64,000 nt of DNA from Rhizophagus clarus (GCA_015698045.1 BLAL01000196.1:1054001-1118000), one strand, 5' to 3'. Positions 25,273 through 35,288 are shown, counted from the stretch's first letter. Program-made: numbers and translations. Notes: generated by a model from the sequence alone, not told the origin.

Positions 25273-25879
25273 ATGCCCGCAAATTGGACTGATGCAATAA
25301 CTGAATATTTAATAAGATATAGGAGGTAAAAAATTAAATGAAAACTAATAAATAACTTTGATCATATTCTAGTTTTTTTTTCTCTTACGTTTCCTGATCT
25401 AAAAATTAAATAAATAATGTAAAGGAGAAAGAACAACTACTACCATGACATACCTGGGAGGGATCGCTCCGAATTCTGGGAGAGCCTAGCTCGAAGAATT
25501 CAGAGACGGTTCCGCGGTAGGTTCACTGGCCAACAGGTAGAAAGAAAGTGGAGAAACTTGGTCAGGAATTTTAATGTTAGTAAAATAATAATAAATCATA
25601 AAAAAAAAATAAAAAAAAATAAAAAATTAATAGTATTAACATTTTTAGAATTTCTGTGAATGGAGGAATAGTGCGCGAAATGGAAGGTGGTCCCGGAAAG
25701 GAGAAAGATATTATAGGCAGTTCCGCACAAGGTTTTGGGACAGACTTGGTAATTATTAAGAATTTTTTTAATTTATATTTAAGTTATTTAAGTTCTAAAT
25801 TTATATATATTTCTTAGGGAACCACCACAGTCGTAGGCGGCGTAGAAACACTGCGTATCGGCGGCCTTGGAATCCGTAA
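25273..25879 (+). CDS. Small basic protein with Myb/SANT-like (MADF/trihelix-type) DNA-binding domain
   Basis: Four exons splice in phase: 25273-25325, 25428-25575 (acceptor alternatively 3 nt earlier), 25649-25748 and 25818-25879, giving about 121 residues. The frame begins MPANWTDAITEYLIRYRR. The conserved aromatic/basic pattern then continues: W at 5, FWESLARRI near 35-43, QVERKWRNLVRNF near 57-69. A second W-rich segment (CEWRNSARNGRW, FRTRFWDRL) and an Arg-rich tail (SRRRRR) follow. The helix spacing with conserved W and 'KWRNL' resembles MADF or trihelix domains, which bind DNA in regulators and in PIF/Harbinger accessory proteins. It is cargo of the 4.9-kb element. Expression is unknown; intact splice signals favour a working gene. 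Confidence 0.6.
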
Positions 25880-26046
25880 ATTATATTTTTTTATTTTTAT
25901 TTTTTTTTTATTGTATTTTTTATATTTTATTTTTATTTTTATTTTTTATTTATATTTTTATATTTTTATTATTTTTATTATTATTATTTTTTATTTTTTA
26001 TTATCTTTTATTATTATTATTTTTTATTAAATACATATATATATTA

Positions 26047-26207
26047 TATGGGGTTTTTGCAATAGAAAGGTACGAAACTTAAAAAAAATTTTAAATTTAT
26101 TTTATATGCTAATTATGTTTTTTATACTAAAATAAGTGTAAATTTAATATTAATTAAATTTTTATTTTTTTTTGAGTTTCGTACCTTTCTATTGCAAAGA
26201 TCCCATA
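26047..26207. mobile_element. 161-bp Tc1/mariner-type MITE, copy 2
   Basis: Same length and TIRs as the copy at 17,350 but in reverse orientation. TA duplications lie at 26,045-26,046 and 26,208-26,209. Its reverse complement differs from copy 1 at only a few positions, so both insertions are recent. Confidence 0.92.
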
Positions 26208-26739
26208 TAGTCATCTAATTATTATTTTAATATTTTTACTATTTTATAATTTGATTTAATATCGGCCTATATTCAACTGAAATTAAAAAATTTGACCCCA
26301 ATTATAAGTAATTAAAGCTTATTATAATAAATTGCTTTTATTCAATAAACATTCATTTTTTTTTTTTTATTAAAGTATTAATTAAATAAACAATCTGTCG
26401 TCATATATATTATATAATATATTGTAATGATGAAATGTCCCCAATAAATTTTTAAAAAAGGTACATTTAGGCGTGACAGATCTAATACCGCTGATTCTTT
26501 CAAAATGTTACTAAAATCTTTCCATAGATCAAATTGAGAGAACTAATCTATCAATTTACAATATAAAATCTTGAAATAATCTTTCACATTTTCAAAATAC
26601 GTGATCAAACTCATTTTTGCTAAACTGCTGAAACCTTTTGGTGTTTACATGCAATAGTTTTGGCATTTTAATTTAATTTGACAATCATTGATTATCATGA
26701 TCAATCTATTTTTACGGTTTTCTAAACCATAATTTTTTT

Positions 26740-27362
26740 TTTATTTTTTTTTAGGTTGCTGAACTCCCGGACTTGGAATGTAAGTTGGAAGGGGTGGGGA
26801 GAATTTTTTTTTAATATTAAAGAAATGTTACTAACGTTTCTTTCTTTATTTTTTTTAGGTTGCCAGCCTTCTTAGACGAACCAGACTTAGGAAATGTAAG
26901 TTGAAAAGGGTGGTGATTTTTTTTTAATATTAAAGAAACGTTACTAACGTTTCTTTCTTTATTTTTTTTAGGTTGCCGGCCTTCTTAGACGAACCAGACT
27001 TGGGAATGTAAGTTAGAAAGGGCGGAGGATTTTTTTTTAATATTAAAGAAACGTTACTAATGTTTCTTTCTTTATTTTTTTTAGGTTGCCGGCCTTCTTG
27101 GACGAACTGGACTTGGGAATGTAAGTTGGAAAGGGTGGTGATTTTTTTTAATGTTAAAGAAACGTTACTAACATTTCTTTCTTTATTTTTTTCAGATTGC
27201 TGGACTCCGAACTTGAAATGTAAGGAGAGAGGGAAGGATATTTTTTGAATATTAAAGAAACAGTTTAACGTTTCTTTTATTTATTTTAGGTTGCAGTTTC
27301 CCTTGTTCCTCTTGATCCTAACGTGATCACGATTAAGAAAAGTTTGAGCAAACTTTTCTTAA
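26740..27362 (+). repeat. Tandem array of intron-microexon cassettes (about 36-nt exons), read on plus strand
   Basis: Units recur every 94-113 bp. Each has AAGAAACGTTACTAACGTTTCTT-type hairpin sequence with the branch-site heptamer TACTAAC in its centre, a pyrimidine tract, AG, a microexon and GTAAGT. Microexons: 26755-26779 (25 nt), 26859-26895 (37), 26972-27007 (36), 27085-27120 (36), 27196-27219 (24), and a terminal exon from 27290. The 36-nt exons begin GTTGCCGGCCTTCTT and end GACTTGGGAAT. One frame reads LPAFLDEPDLGM. Exon lengths are not all multiples of three, so a coding role is less consistent than for the 33-nt array. The array ends in a strong hairpin and lies within the 4.9-kb element. 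Confidence 0.8.
27333..27362 (+). terminator. Perfect 13-bp stem, 4-nt loop hairpin at end of microexon array
   Basis: TTAAGAAAAGTTT pairs perfectly with AAACTTTTCTTAA around the loop GAGC. AATAAA signals follow from about 27,408. It could be a transcript 3'-end structure, or a remnant of the intronic hairpins of the array. No factor-independent terminator is implied for a eukaryotic RNA polymerase II gene. Confidence 0.5.
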
Positions 27363-27635
27363 AATTGTATTATAAATGACTGTAACTTTTTTATTAATTT
27401 ATTGTAATAAAATATGTAATAAAATAAAAATATTAACAATAATAATTATACTTTTAAACACTTTACAAAAAATTTATAAACTTGATAATGCATTCAATAA
27501 ATAAGACAATAAAAATTTTTTAACTACATTAAACGAATTAAAAATTTCTAAAAAGAAAAATCTATAAAGAAAGTAAACTCTAAAAAATTTCTTAATACAT
27601 TATATAATATAAAATCTAACGTATTAAAATTTGTA

Positions 27636-27851
27636 TCACATATCGAGTACCCGATATGTGTAAGATAGAACTGTGCCCGATATATATTAAATAACATATT
27701 GATAACCAATAGTTTAGATATTGGCGTCTTGGTAATTAGGCATATTTTGAAGTGTAATAAATCGGGTACCCGATATGTAAAAATACCCGATATTTATTCG
27801 ATTAGCCGCCGATATATAAGTCCCCGATATGTACCCGATAGAATTGATTTT
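27636..27851. repeat. Right subterminal ATATCGGGTACCCGATAT motif array
   Basis: This is the counterpart of the array at 22,983-23,345, with CGGGTACCCGATATG at about 27,644 and 27,763 and CCCGATATGTACCCGATAG just inside the right terminal repeat. Confidence 0.75.
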
Positions 27852-27859
27852 GACCAGTG

Positions 27860-28567
27860 CATGTCACATGACTCTGATCGTGAAGAATCTTCACAGTTTT
27901 CAAGATTACATGTTAATTTGGATGCATTAACTTGCAGTTGCTTCGATAAGACGCAAGATGCGGATCTTATGCTCTCAGAACTAGCCTCATAAGATTGTGA
28001 TAAGTCTTGCTCATCTTGCTCTGAAGTTAACATGTCCATAACCTCAGGGATTTTAGTTATGTCCTGAGAAATTACGAGTGCCTCTTGATCTTTCTGCTTC
28101 TTTTCCCGCCTCCTCTCTCTAATCTCATTACTAATGCTTTTCTTATATGCCTCATCCAAGAAATTGACTACTTCCTCATTGTTACTATCAAGATCACTAG
28201 GTGCTCATCCTACTTCATTATTGAGCTGATCTATTACAGAATCGGGTACGTCAACAGTTGGCATCGCTTCGTCACCATTTTGTGTCTGACCAAATGACAA
28301 CACCATCTCATCCACTGCTGAACCCTGTTCTAATAATGCAAGTCTAGCTTCAAGCTCTCCGACTCTAGACTTGAGTTCAACATTCTCAGCATCACGCCTT
28401 GCATTCTCTTCAATAATTTGCTTCAGCCTTACATTCTCAACCTCAACCTCAGCAAATTTTAGCAACTTCTCTCAAAGTTCAGGAATCTCAGCATTTTCCT
28501 TTCTAAGCTTGGCAATCTCGGCTAAGAGCTTGGCATTTAATTCTCTCAATGAATCAGTGGATTGCAT
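27860..28567 (-). pseudogene. N-terminal part of split multicopy coiled-coil gene
   Basis: The frame starts at 28,567 (MQSTDSLRELNAKLL) and stays in one phase to the insertion border, with in-frame TGA codons near 28,468 and at 28,205. The first 120 codons form a heptad-rich coiled coil (AEIAKLRKENAEI, EVENVRLKQIIEEN, SRVGELEARLALLEQG). A conserved linker follows, LDEAYKKSISNEIRERRREK, then an acidic Ser/Glu segment. In related Rhizophagus proteins (from memory) this is followed by the block now found at 22,093-22,974. I therefore call the two halves one gene split by the 4.9-kb element. Confidence 0.6.
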
Positions 28568-29601
28568 GTTCAATAATAATTTTTTATATAAAACGGATTA
28601 ATTCAAAATTTCGTTAGCATAGATAAAAAACCCGTGACAAAATGTCACAATCAGAATTATTGATTTATTGATGTAAAAAAAATACATATTGGTTTACAAT
28701 GTGAAATAGAGTCTCTATACTAATGCCTGCTGGTGTTTCGTTCATCTAAGCTATCTAAGCTATCTATATACTAACATATCCCAACATTAACTCTAATCCG
28801 ATTTCATTTGTCTCAACGTCAATATTCTGGATAGAATAAAATGGTCGTCAGTTTATGCATAGAAGAGTCAGAAATAAATTAACAATATTGGCTTTAGTAA
28901 AACTTACTGAAAGTATGTTCCCCGCTTAATAAGGTCCTCGAAATTTCTGAACAAAAAATAGATATTAGTTTGAAGTCGCTTCATTGCAAATTTACAGCCA
29001 CAATCGAAATATCTATACCTTAATTGCGTAAGTCTCGTAGTCTCGTCCAGAACTTCAGTAATTCTTCGTCAACGCTTCTTTCAAACTGAGTTCAGGCTCA
29101 GAGAAAATAATATTAGGCTTGAATAAGAAAAAAGTTTTGTGAGAACGCTCAGTGTACTGTGCTTTATTTTTCTGTTGCACACACAAAGCCACATTAGTCA
29201 GATCGATGAAAATTTTATATATAAATATCCAGATTGTTTGGCCCTGATAAAAATTTTTTCTAAAAAACTTCTCGCAAAAATGGCTTGTTATTTAAGGTTG
29301 GGAGGCCAACTAGAGTAATTTTGCTGTATTTATTAGGCATATTTCGTCATAACTTGCTACCTTCTACATATAAAAATGTCAAATTGATCATTTTTTTTGA
29401 TCAAAAATGACCTGGCGAATAATCATGAGAAAACGTACGAGCATATCTATGACTCAAAATTATCAATAATAACGTACGATGTATCTATGACTCAAAATTA
29501 TCAATACCTGATATGTATATAATGCTCTGAAAATTTAAAAAATTTTCCTACTTCTTTCTCCTTAAAAAAATTTCAATTTTCATTTCAGATATCGCTACAT
29601 A
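28568..29601. other. Intergenic region between coiled-coil remnant and CRN gene
   Basis: No gene is seen. It contains a short duplication (ATCTATGACTCAAAATTATC at about 29,442 and 29,482) just before the CRN start. TATATAAATAT near 29,216 may be promoter-like. Confidence 0.45.
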
Positions 29602-32314
29602 ATGGTATATTGTCTAGTTCTTGGTGAACATCCTAGAGAAGCGTTTGAAGTCGAGAATGATAAATTCAGCAGTATCTCGAAACTTAGGGATATTATCTGG
29701 GAAAAGAATAAGGATATTGCGCCTAGTGCAAGAAAGCTCAGATTGTGGCAAGTTGATATTTCTAACGAAGAAAATGAAGAAATCGAAAAGCTAAAAATAC
29801 TTATCGACACGCCTCCTCATGAAATTAACATTGAAAATCAACTCGAGGGTAAGGAACTCTTTACAAATAAGGATCTTGGAGAGTACTTTCCTGATCCTGT
29901 ACTCGATAGACATATCCAGATCATCGTAAAACCACCATCTTCACCTGCCACTACTGGTAAGTGTCTCCCAATGGTTTACCTCTCGAACAAGAAATACGTG
30001 TTATCTCACATTTTTTTATTCGATTAGGCAAAAGAAGATACGAAGACTCGGACTCAGATGAAGAAAATGGAACCCAAAAAAAAGACAAACAAACACGTGA
30101 GTAATATATACTGTTAACAATGTTGACTAGTAATCATGTTCTTATTTTAAATTTCACTTTCTATTTTTAGCGAAAACCCTGGCTTCTCTTCTTACTTCGT
30201 CAATATTGCAACCTCCAGTTGTAAAGATTCCTTCTCACAAGTTTTACGATCGTAATCAGGCTCTAAATTCGATATTAAAAGTTGCTCGCTATAACTACGA
30301 GGGTCGCAACACTCCTGACCACAAAAATCATAGATTTATCTTAATTCCTGGAGGGATAGGAATAGGAAAGACACGAATGGGTTGGGAATCAAAGTATCTG
30401 ACTTCGACACTGTCAACAAGAAGTAGCGACACTGCTGAGTTTGCGGAAGCTCTAAAAGATCCCTGCTATATCTTTATTGACTTAAATAATGGAAACAAGT
30501 ACATTAAGGATTTTGATAATAAGGAAGATCCAAGTATTAGAATAGGAACACGTGTAGCAGTAGCTTCAGGTTTGATTCCTGAGTGTTCTTGTCTACGTGA
30601 CTTGTTAAAAACAAACACTAAGGAGCTCTTTCACCTTTCTGATGTGATATGTGAGATTCTTAAACGTCGCTTTATAATGCATCAGCGTTCAGTTGAGGCT
30701 ATCATTATCCATCTTGACGAATATCAACTTTATATTAATGATGTTCAGCAATACCAAAAACTATCATGGACAAATTCTCGCAATTTCTTTAAATCAATGC
30801 TAAGGGAGATTGGTAGTGTCATGCGTGGTAATAATATGAAAGATGAGTATGATAAAAAATGGTTTATCATCCCGATCTGTACAGGAACATCTGCTATAGA
30901 CGTTCATTTTTTACCTACGGAGCATACTCAAGAAATATTGGAGCTCAAGCCTTTGAATTATGTCTCGGCAAGGTCAATGTTTCTTGACAAATATGATTAT
31001 TCGAAGCAAACAACTGATACAGGAAGGAATCTAATAGTTCAAGCTCTCAAATCGCATTTTGCATCTGATCTTATTAATGAAAATATCGAAAGTAAATCAA
31101 CAGAGGTTTGTAACTTTGTCCTGGATCAACAACACTTTCATATTGCTTTGTTTGACACTGGTTTCATTCCAAAGTTTATTGATGATCTCTTAAGCCCTCC
31201 TATCCTCATGTCAGATTTTAATTGGGGGAATCAACTTTTTGCTAAAATATTTCAGCGGCAGACTGCTAAAATTGGAAATAATCCAGGTGATTGGAATGAT
31301 CTTGACGATATACGCATTGTGATCTCATTTGGGCTTACCGGACAACTTATCAAGCGAGAATTTCGACTAAAGAGTGGCATATCCATTGGTGAACTTGAGC
31401 GATCTGGTTTGATCTATCTTTCTAACACTAATGATGAATGGTATACTATTGTTATGCCCTTTATGCTATTGAAAGTTCTCAACAGCAAGCTCTTAGAACC
31501 TGTGTTTCAAGATTATCTTCTCTTAATCCCAACATATGAAACTCCTTGGCAATGGCAAAATTTTGAACTTTTATATGGGCATTTCCAAAAAGTTCGTATT
31601 GATAGTTTAATCTATATTCAAGAGTCAAGGATCAATTCTGTTAATCATGAAATTCGACTACTTAAAAAAGATTTGGAAAAACAAGAGGATAATAATGAAA
31701 AAATTATAATTGAGAACCGAATTGATTAGCAAAACCAAGAGCTTGACCGTCAAAAAAGGCATAATTGGCAATTATCTGATATATTTCGTGGTGCTTTAGG
31801 CGCTGATACACTTCTCCAACGCAAGGTACGATTACATAGTTTCAAAGTCTTTACTGAGAATGAGAAGTTTCTTGTAAAGACAGACGATATTGCAAGTTTT
31901 GATAAGTCAGTATTATGTGATGACAATGTAACCCGCTCACTTGAGGAAAGCGTTTTTCGCTGTTGCCAAGGGAATGCTAACATAGATCACCGCTGGATTC
32001 TCGATTCTGCCAACAATGGAAAAAAATTAGCGATCTTTTCACAAATCAAGTACTCAGAACGTGATGTAACAACAAAAATGTCAACACCAAATATTAAAGA
32101 TTGGTACAATATAACAATGAAATCGGTAGAAAATTATAAGAATGACTATGATGTTGTTCTTGTTTTGTTCACAAACCGGAAATGTACGGGAAAAATTAAT
32201 ATCGAAACAATGCCTCATCTACTTCTCATTTATCCAAAAAATCTTGAGAAGTATCTTTCTCCAACATTTGCTCATCGTGGTTTAGTGGATAGGCCAAGCG
32301 AAAATGATTACTGA
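29602..32314 (+). CDS. Crinkler (CRN) effector-like protein: ubiquitin-like header, P-loop NTPase, nuclease-like C terminus; in-frame stop
   Basis: Exons 29602-29956, 30028-30096 and 30171-32314. Residues 1-118 are the CRN header (MVYCLVLGEHPREAFEV, ARKLRLWQVDI), which in oomycetes and glomeromycetes marks secreted or host-directed proteins. No classical signal peptide is seen. A short charged linker (EDSDSDEE) follows. The P-loop NTPase has Walker A GGIGIGKT near residues 203-210 and Walker B IIIHLDEY near 318-325. A TAG at 31,727-31,729 (codon 661) ends the protein after a coiled stretch. The same frame then stays open for 194 codons to TGA at 32,312. That part has the D..-ILD-IFSQIKYSE pattern of a restriction-fold nuclease. 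As read, the product is a 660-residue header-NTPase protein without its nuclease. Confidence 0.85.
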
Positions 32315-32744
32315 TAATACAATAAGAAGGAATTTGCTTTATTTATATTGCTTTAATGAATTGGAGTATCAAAAGTATTAGATTAATATTGTAAAGTATA
32401 ATTTTTTAAAATTTTCTTTTGCATAATAAAGTCATCATATCGTCTGAATTTAGCATAAATACAATTTTATTTTTTTCGATGCATACATATCACAAAGTTA
32501 AAAAACATAATGCATTATATTATTTCTTTGATCCTATATTTATGGTAAATTTCTACAGCTAATACTGCTAACTATGAGATTCCTACACTTTCATTCAATA
32601 AACAGAAATTAGCTTATCAAACATGCATTCACATAAGTAGTGTAACTGTAAAGAATCTTCACGATCAAAAATCACGTGCGCGTGAACAATTGTTCATACC
32701 AATCACTTTCGCCAAGAAAAAAATTTTTATTAATACATGCGAAA
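32315..32744. other. CRN 3' flank
   Basis: AATAAA at about 32,599 and T/A-rich sequence fit a 3' untranslated region. AAGAATCTTCACGATCA near 32,651 repeats part of the 32-nt block found at 22,418 and 27,863. No gene is seen. Confidence 0.45.
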
Positions 32745-32812
32745 AATAAATATAAAGCTCGGGATGTAGCCCGTGATATATGACGTCTAGGCTAATATAT
32801 AAGATTATTTTT
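32745..32812. repeat. Dispersed repeat, copy 1 (GTGATATATGACGTCTA..GCTAATATAT)
   Basis: The block AAATATAAAGCTCGGG..GCCCGTGATATATGACGTCTAGGCTAATATAT matches 38,018-38,075 with about 80% identity by eye, in the same orientation. It may be the shared 3' flank of an expanded gene family or an element end. Confidence 0.6.
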
Positions 32813-32814
32813 TC

Positions 32815-34914
32815 GATCTATATCCCTCTATTCTAGCCTTTTTCTTTGAGAGAGAATCGTCTTTCGCACATGCCCTATCCTATAATAATCCTACTACAAC
32901 GTCCAACACCTTTTTCATGCCATCACTGCCTTGTGAAATTTTCCCTAGAGTATAGAGTAGGAAGTGCTTCATGGAATAGGTCTGACTGACTCTGTTATTT
33001 TACCGTCGCATTTTTTTCTTAAGCTCTGTTAACCAGTTATGAGGCATCTCTCCAAAGAATAGCAGAGGCTGAGCATCATCTCCACAACAGATTACCTGAC
33101 ACTTCTATTCTAGCAAATTGTTAATAAACATTTCAAGAATATGCCTAGGTACTGTACATACCTCATCCCAGATAACGACTCGTGAGAATTTCTTTTTTTC
33201 CATACGTTCAGGAGTCCACTCTCTTACACCATTCTACCTAAAGAAGCTATGCCAAGTTTGGGCTTTTACCTTACGGTCATTTTGAAAGTCTTTAGCTAGT
33301 GCATTCGTATGAGTAAAGACAACCATGTTTATGTCTTTGAAGATTCGAATTGCACGTGTTATCTTTTCAGAACTACCACCTCCATTGAGATATGAAATTC
33401 GGGATCTTGTAATTGGGTCATAAATCGTAGGTGCAATACTTTCAGAGATATTTTTGATTGATTCCCAATGCCTGTCTTTTGGCCAATATATAACATTTGG
33501 GTCTGGGTCATGAATTTTCTCTCCTTTATCACGTCATTGGCCTGGCTGTATTTCTTGATTTTTTTCCTCCACTCTCTTGTCCAAGGACTGTGGGAGATCA
33601 TCCCAAAATCTGTGATTGAGGAAGCAGGCATTTTTCCAATGACCTAAACGAAAGTACCATTCCCTAAAGCAAACAGCACATACGAATGGCTTATGCTCAT
33701 TACATGATAAATAGACTTGATTTCTGTTCACGTAGTGAACTATCACTTCTTCAATGAATTTTTTGACTGCTTCTTTTGAATAATAAACTCCTACTTCACA
33801 CATTGCACAAGAAGGAGCTTTATGCAGACATTGAAACTTACTAGTATCTACTCCTCCCTTGTGATTGGAAGGGCGCTTAGCTTGTTTAAAGAAGGCAGAT
33901 ACATTTTCAATCTTATACAAAACCTCTTTTCGTATATATATAGAATCTGTTGCAATTCTTACTACTTCATTAGGGCCAAATCTTCAGAGCATTTCAAGCA
34001 GATTTATATGGGCATATGCTAACATCGAAGCCCTTAAATGTGTATATTGGGGCTGATAACCTTCATAGTATATAAGTATATATCCAAGCGGACATTTATC
34101 ACTACCTGCATATGTTCCCTCCTTAATGCAATCCTGGATTAGGAAGTCAAGCTCACCTTTATCTATTACAACTCGGTGAGTAAGGCGTTTTTCTTTAACT
34201 TTATTTCCCTGTGTGAACTTTCCTATGATTGCGCAACTTATATTCCGATTTTTAGGTAACCATACCTTTGTTTGCTTGGTAAGAGAAATAATAGCTTCGC
34301 CTATAGTTACACTTTCCAGGATACCTACTTCGAGAAGATATCGTAGAAGTACAATAGGGGTCCAGCCTTTTGTCTTTCCACATTTTTCTCTACTCTGACA
34401 AGCAAAATGTTTTCCATACCAGACAGGAATTACTGAATGAATATTATCATAATGTAGACGCTGACATTCTTTTAAGTTTAGTGGCAAATCAAGTTCTTCG
34501 CCAGTAACTTCAAACCATCTTTGGCGCAATCTGGCATCCCATGTTTTCAGATGCTCTCTAGGCTTTCTTGCATGCCTATCAATAAACTTACCTTGAGTGA
34601 ACTCGCTAGGTCCTGCCTGCTCTTCTCTATTTGCTTGGGTTGATGGGGCTGTGACCTGTTTTGGGATCATTCTCTTGATTTTTGTCTTGTGGAATGGGAG
34701 CTTGAATAGGCTCAGGTTTCTCCCTTCTTTGATCCTTTCCTTGGGCATGGACTACTGGAGCACCCCCTTGGTTTTTGACCTGTGAGATGGTGGTTTGAAT
34801 AGGTATTGGCTTGCATTTAAACTTTCTATTTAAGTGCTCATAAAGTTTATTAGGATTTGCACACTCTTTTCCACATCGTTCACAAGTTCGATTTTTTTTG
34901 TCACTTCTTGCCAT
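32815..34914 (-). pseudogene. Decayed mobile-element protein: C2H2 finger, family-B DNA-polymerase-like palm and SF1-like helicase
   Basis: The gene starts at 34,914 with CERCGKEC..LYEHLNRKFKC. A frameshift near 34,640 leads to a long frame (RQRWFEVTGEELDLPLNL, YAGSDKCPLGYILIYYEGYQ, THLRASMLAYAHINLLEML). Then comes VVRIATDSIYI near 33,940, which resembles motif C (YxDTDS) of family-B polymerases with the first Asp replaced. Cys-pair motifs follow (CAMCEVGV, CAVCF). After another frame change comes a helicase-like part: NGGGSSEKITRAI (a damaged Walker A, about 33,350-33,390), VVFTHTNALAKDF, VVIWDEV (Walker B) and ICCGDDAQPL (motif III). In-frame stops occur in this part. It pairs divergently with the small gene at 35,043. 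Enzyme assignment is by motif only. Confidence 0.55.
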
Positions 34915-35042
34915 ATTGATTTGAATATAATACCTTTACAAATTTTTTATTTAATTAATTAATTCCCTAGGTGATGGTATATATTCAGGACAATATATTA
35001 CCATTACAGATTTTTCTCTTTAATTAATTATTTCCCTATATA

Positions 35043-35288
35043 GTGAAAATGATCGGAAAATATTTCTGTCCATACTTACTTAATACTGGCAAGGCCCATG
35101 GAGTCCTCTGTATGCGACCAGAAGGATGCCATTTACATTGGAAGGCTAAGTCACGCATTCCTTATAGTGAATGTGGTAAGCCTACTAGTTCTACTTCAGG
35201 ACAGTGCCCATTGTATGTTAAAGGATACTATGTGATTCAATATGTTAACAGGCTTTGGGATAAGACTCGTTGTACTCAAAATAGTTAG
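35043..35288 (+). CDS. Small Cys-rich protein, divergent partner of the polymerase/helicase element
   Basis: An 81-residue frame (MKMIGKYFCPYLLNTGK). Cys/His pairs are spaced like a small zinc-binding fold: C at 9, C at 23, CHLHW at 29-33, C at 44, C at 54. Then comes the conserved-looking tail KGYYVIQYVNRLWDK. The alternative start at Met3 is two codons later. It is head-to-head with the decayed 34.9-kb gene, separated by 128 bp, suggesting a shared promoter in a two-gene element. I recall similar small proteins in several copies in Rhizophagus. The function is unknown. Confidence 0.55.
   Translation: MKMIGKYFCPYLLNTGKAHGVLCMRPEGCHLHWKAKSRIPYSECGKPTSSTSGQCPLYVKGYYVIQYVNRLWDKTRCTQNS

Larger units (their letters stand above)
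22975..27859. mobile_element. 4.9-kb element with CACTGGTCAAAATC terminal inverted repeats
   Basis: The left end starts CACTGGTCAAAATC at 22,975 and its reverse complement ends at 27,859. Similarity continues as ATNCTATCGG and then arrays of ATATCGGGTACC motifs on both sides. The element interrupts one reading frame of a coiled-coil gene. It contains a tandem duplication, an intron-containing Myb/MADF-like gene, a mariner-type MITE, and a microexon array ending in a hairpin. No transposase is recognised, so it is either non-autonomous or uses an unrecognised enzyme. No target duplication is obvious (flanks TTTCTCTAT and CATGTCACA). Superfamily unassigned. Confidence 0.65.

Noticed and set aside
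22975-27859. Assignment of the 4.9-kb element to Tc1/mariner on the basis of CACTGG-like ends
   Set aside because: No TA duplication flanks it and no DDE transposase is visible.
29595-29810. Minus-strand open frame opposite the CRN header
   Set aside because: It is a shadow of the well-supported plus-strand exon.
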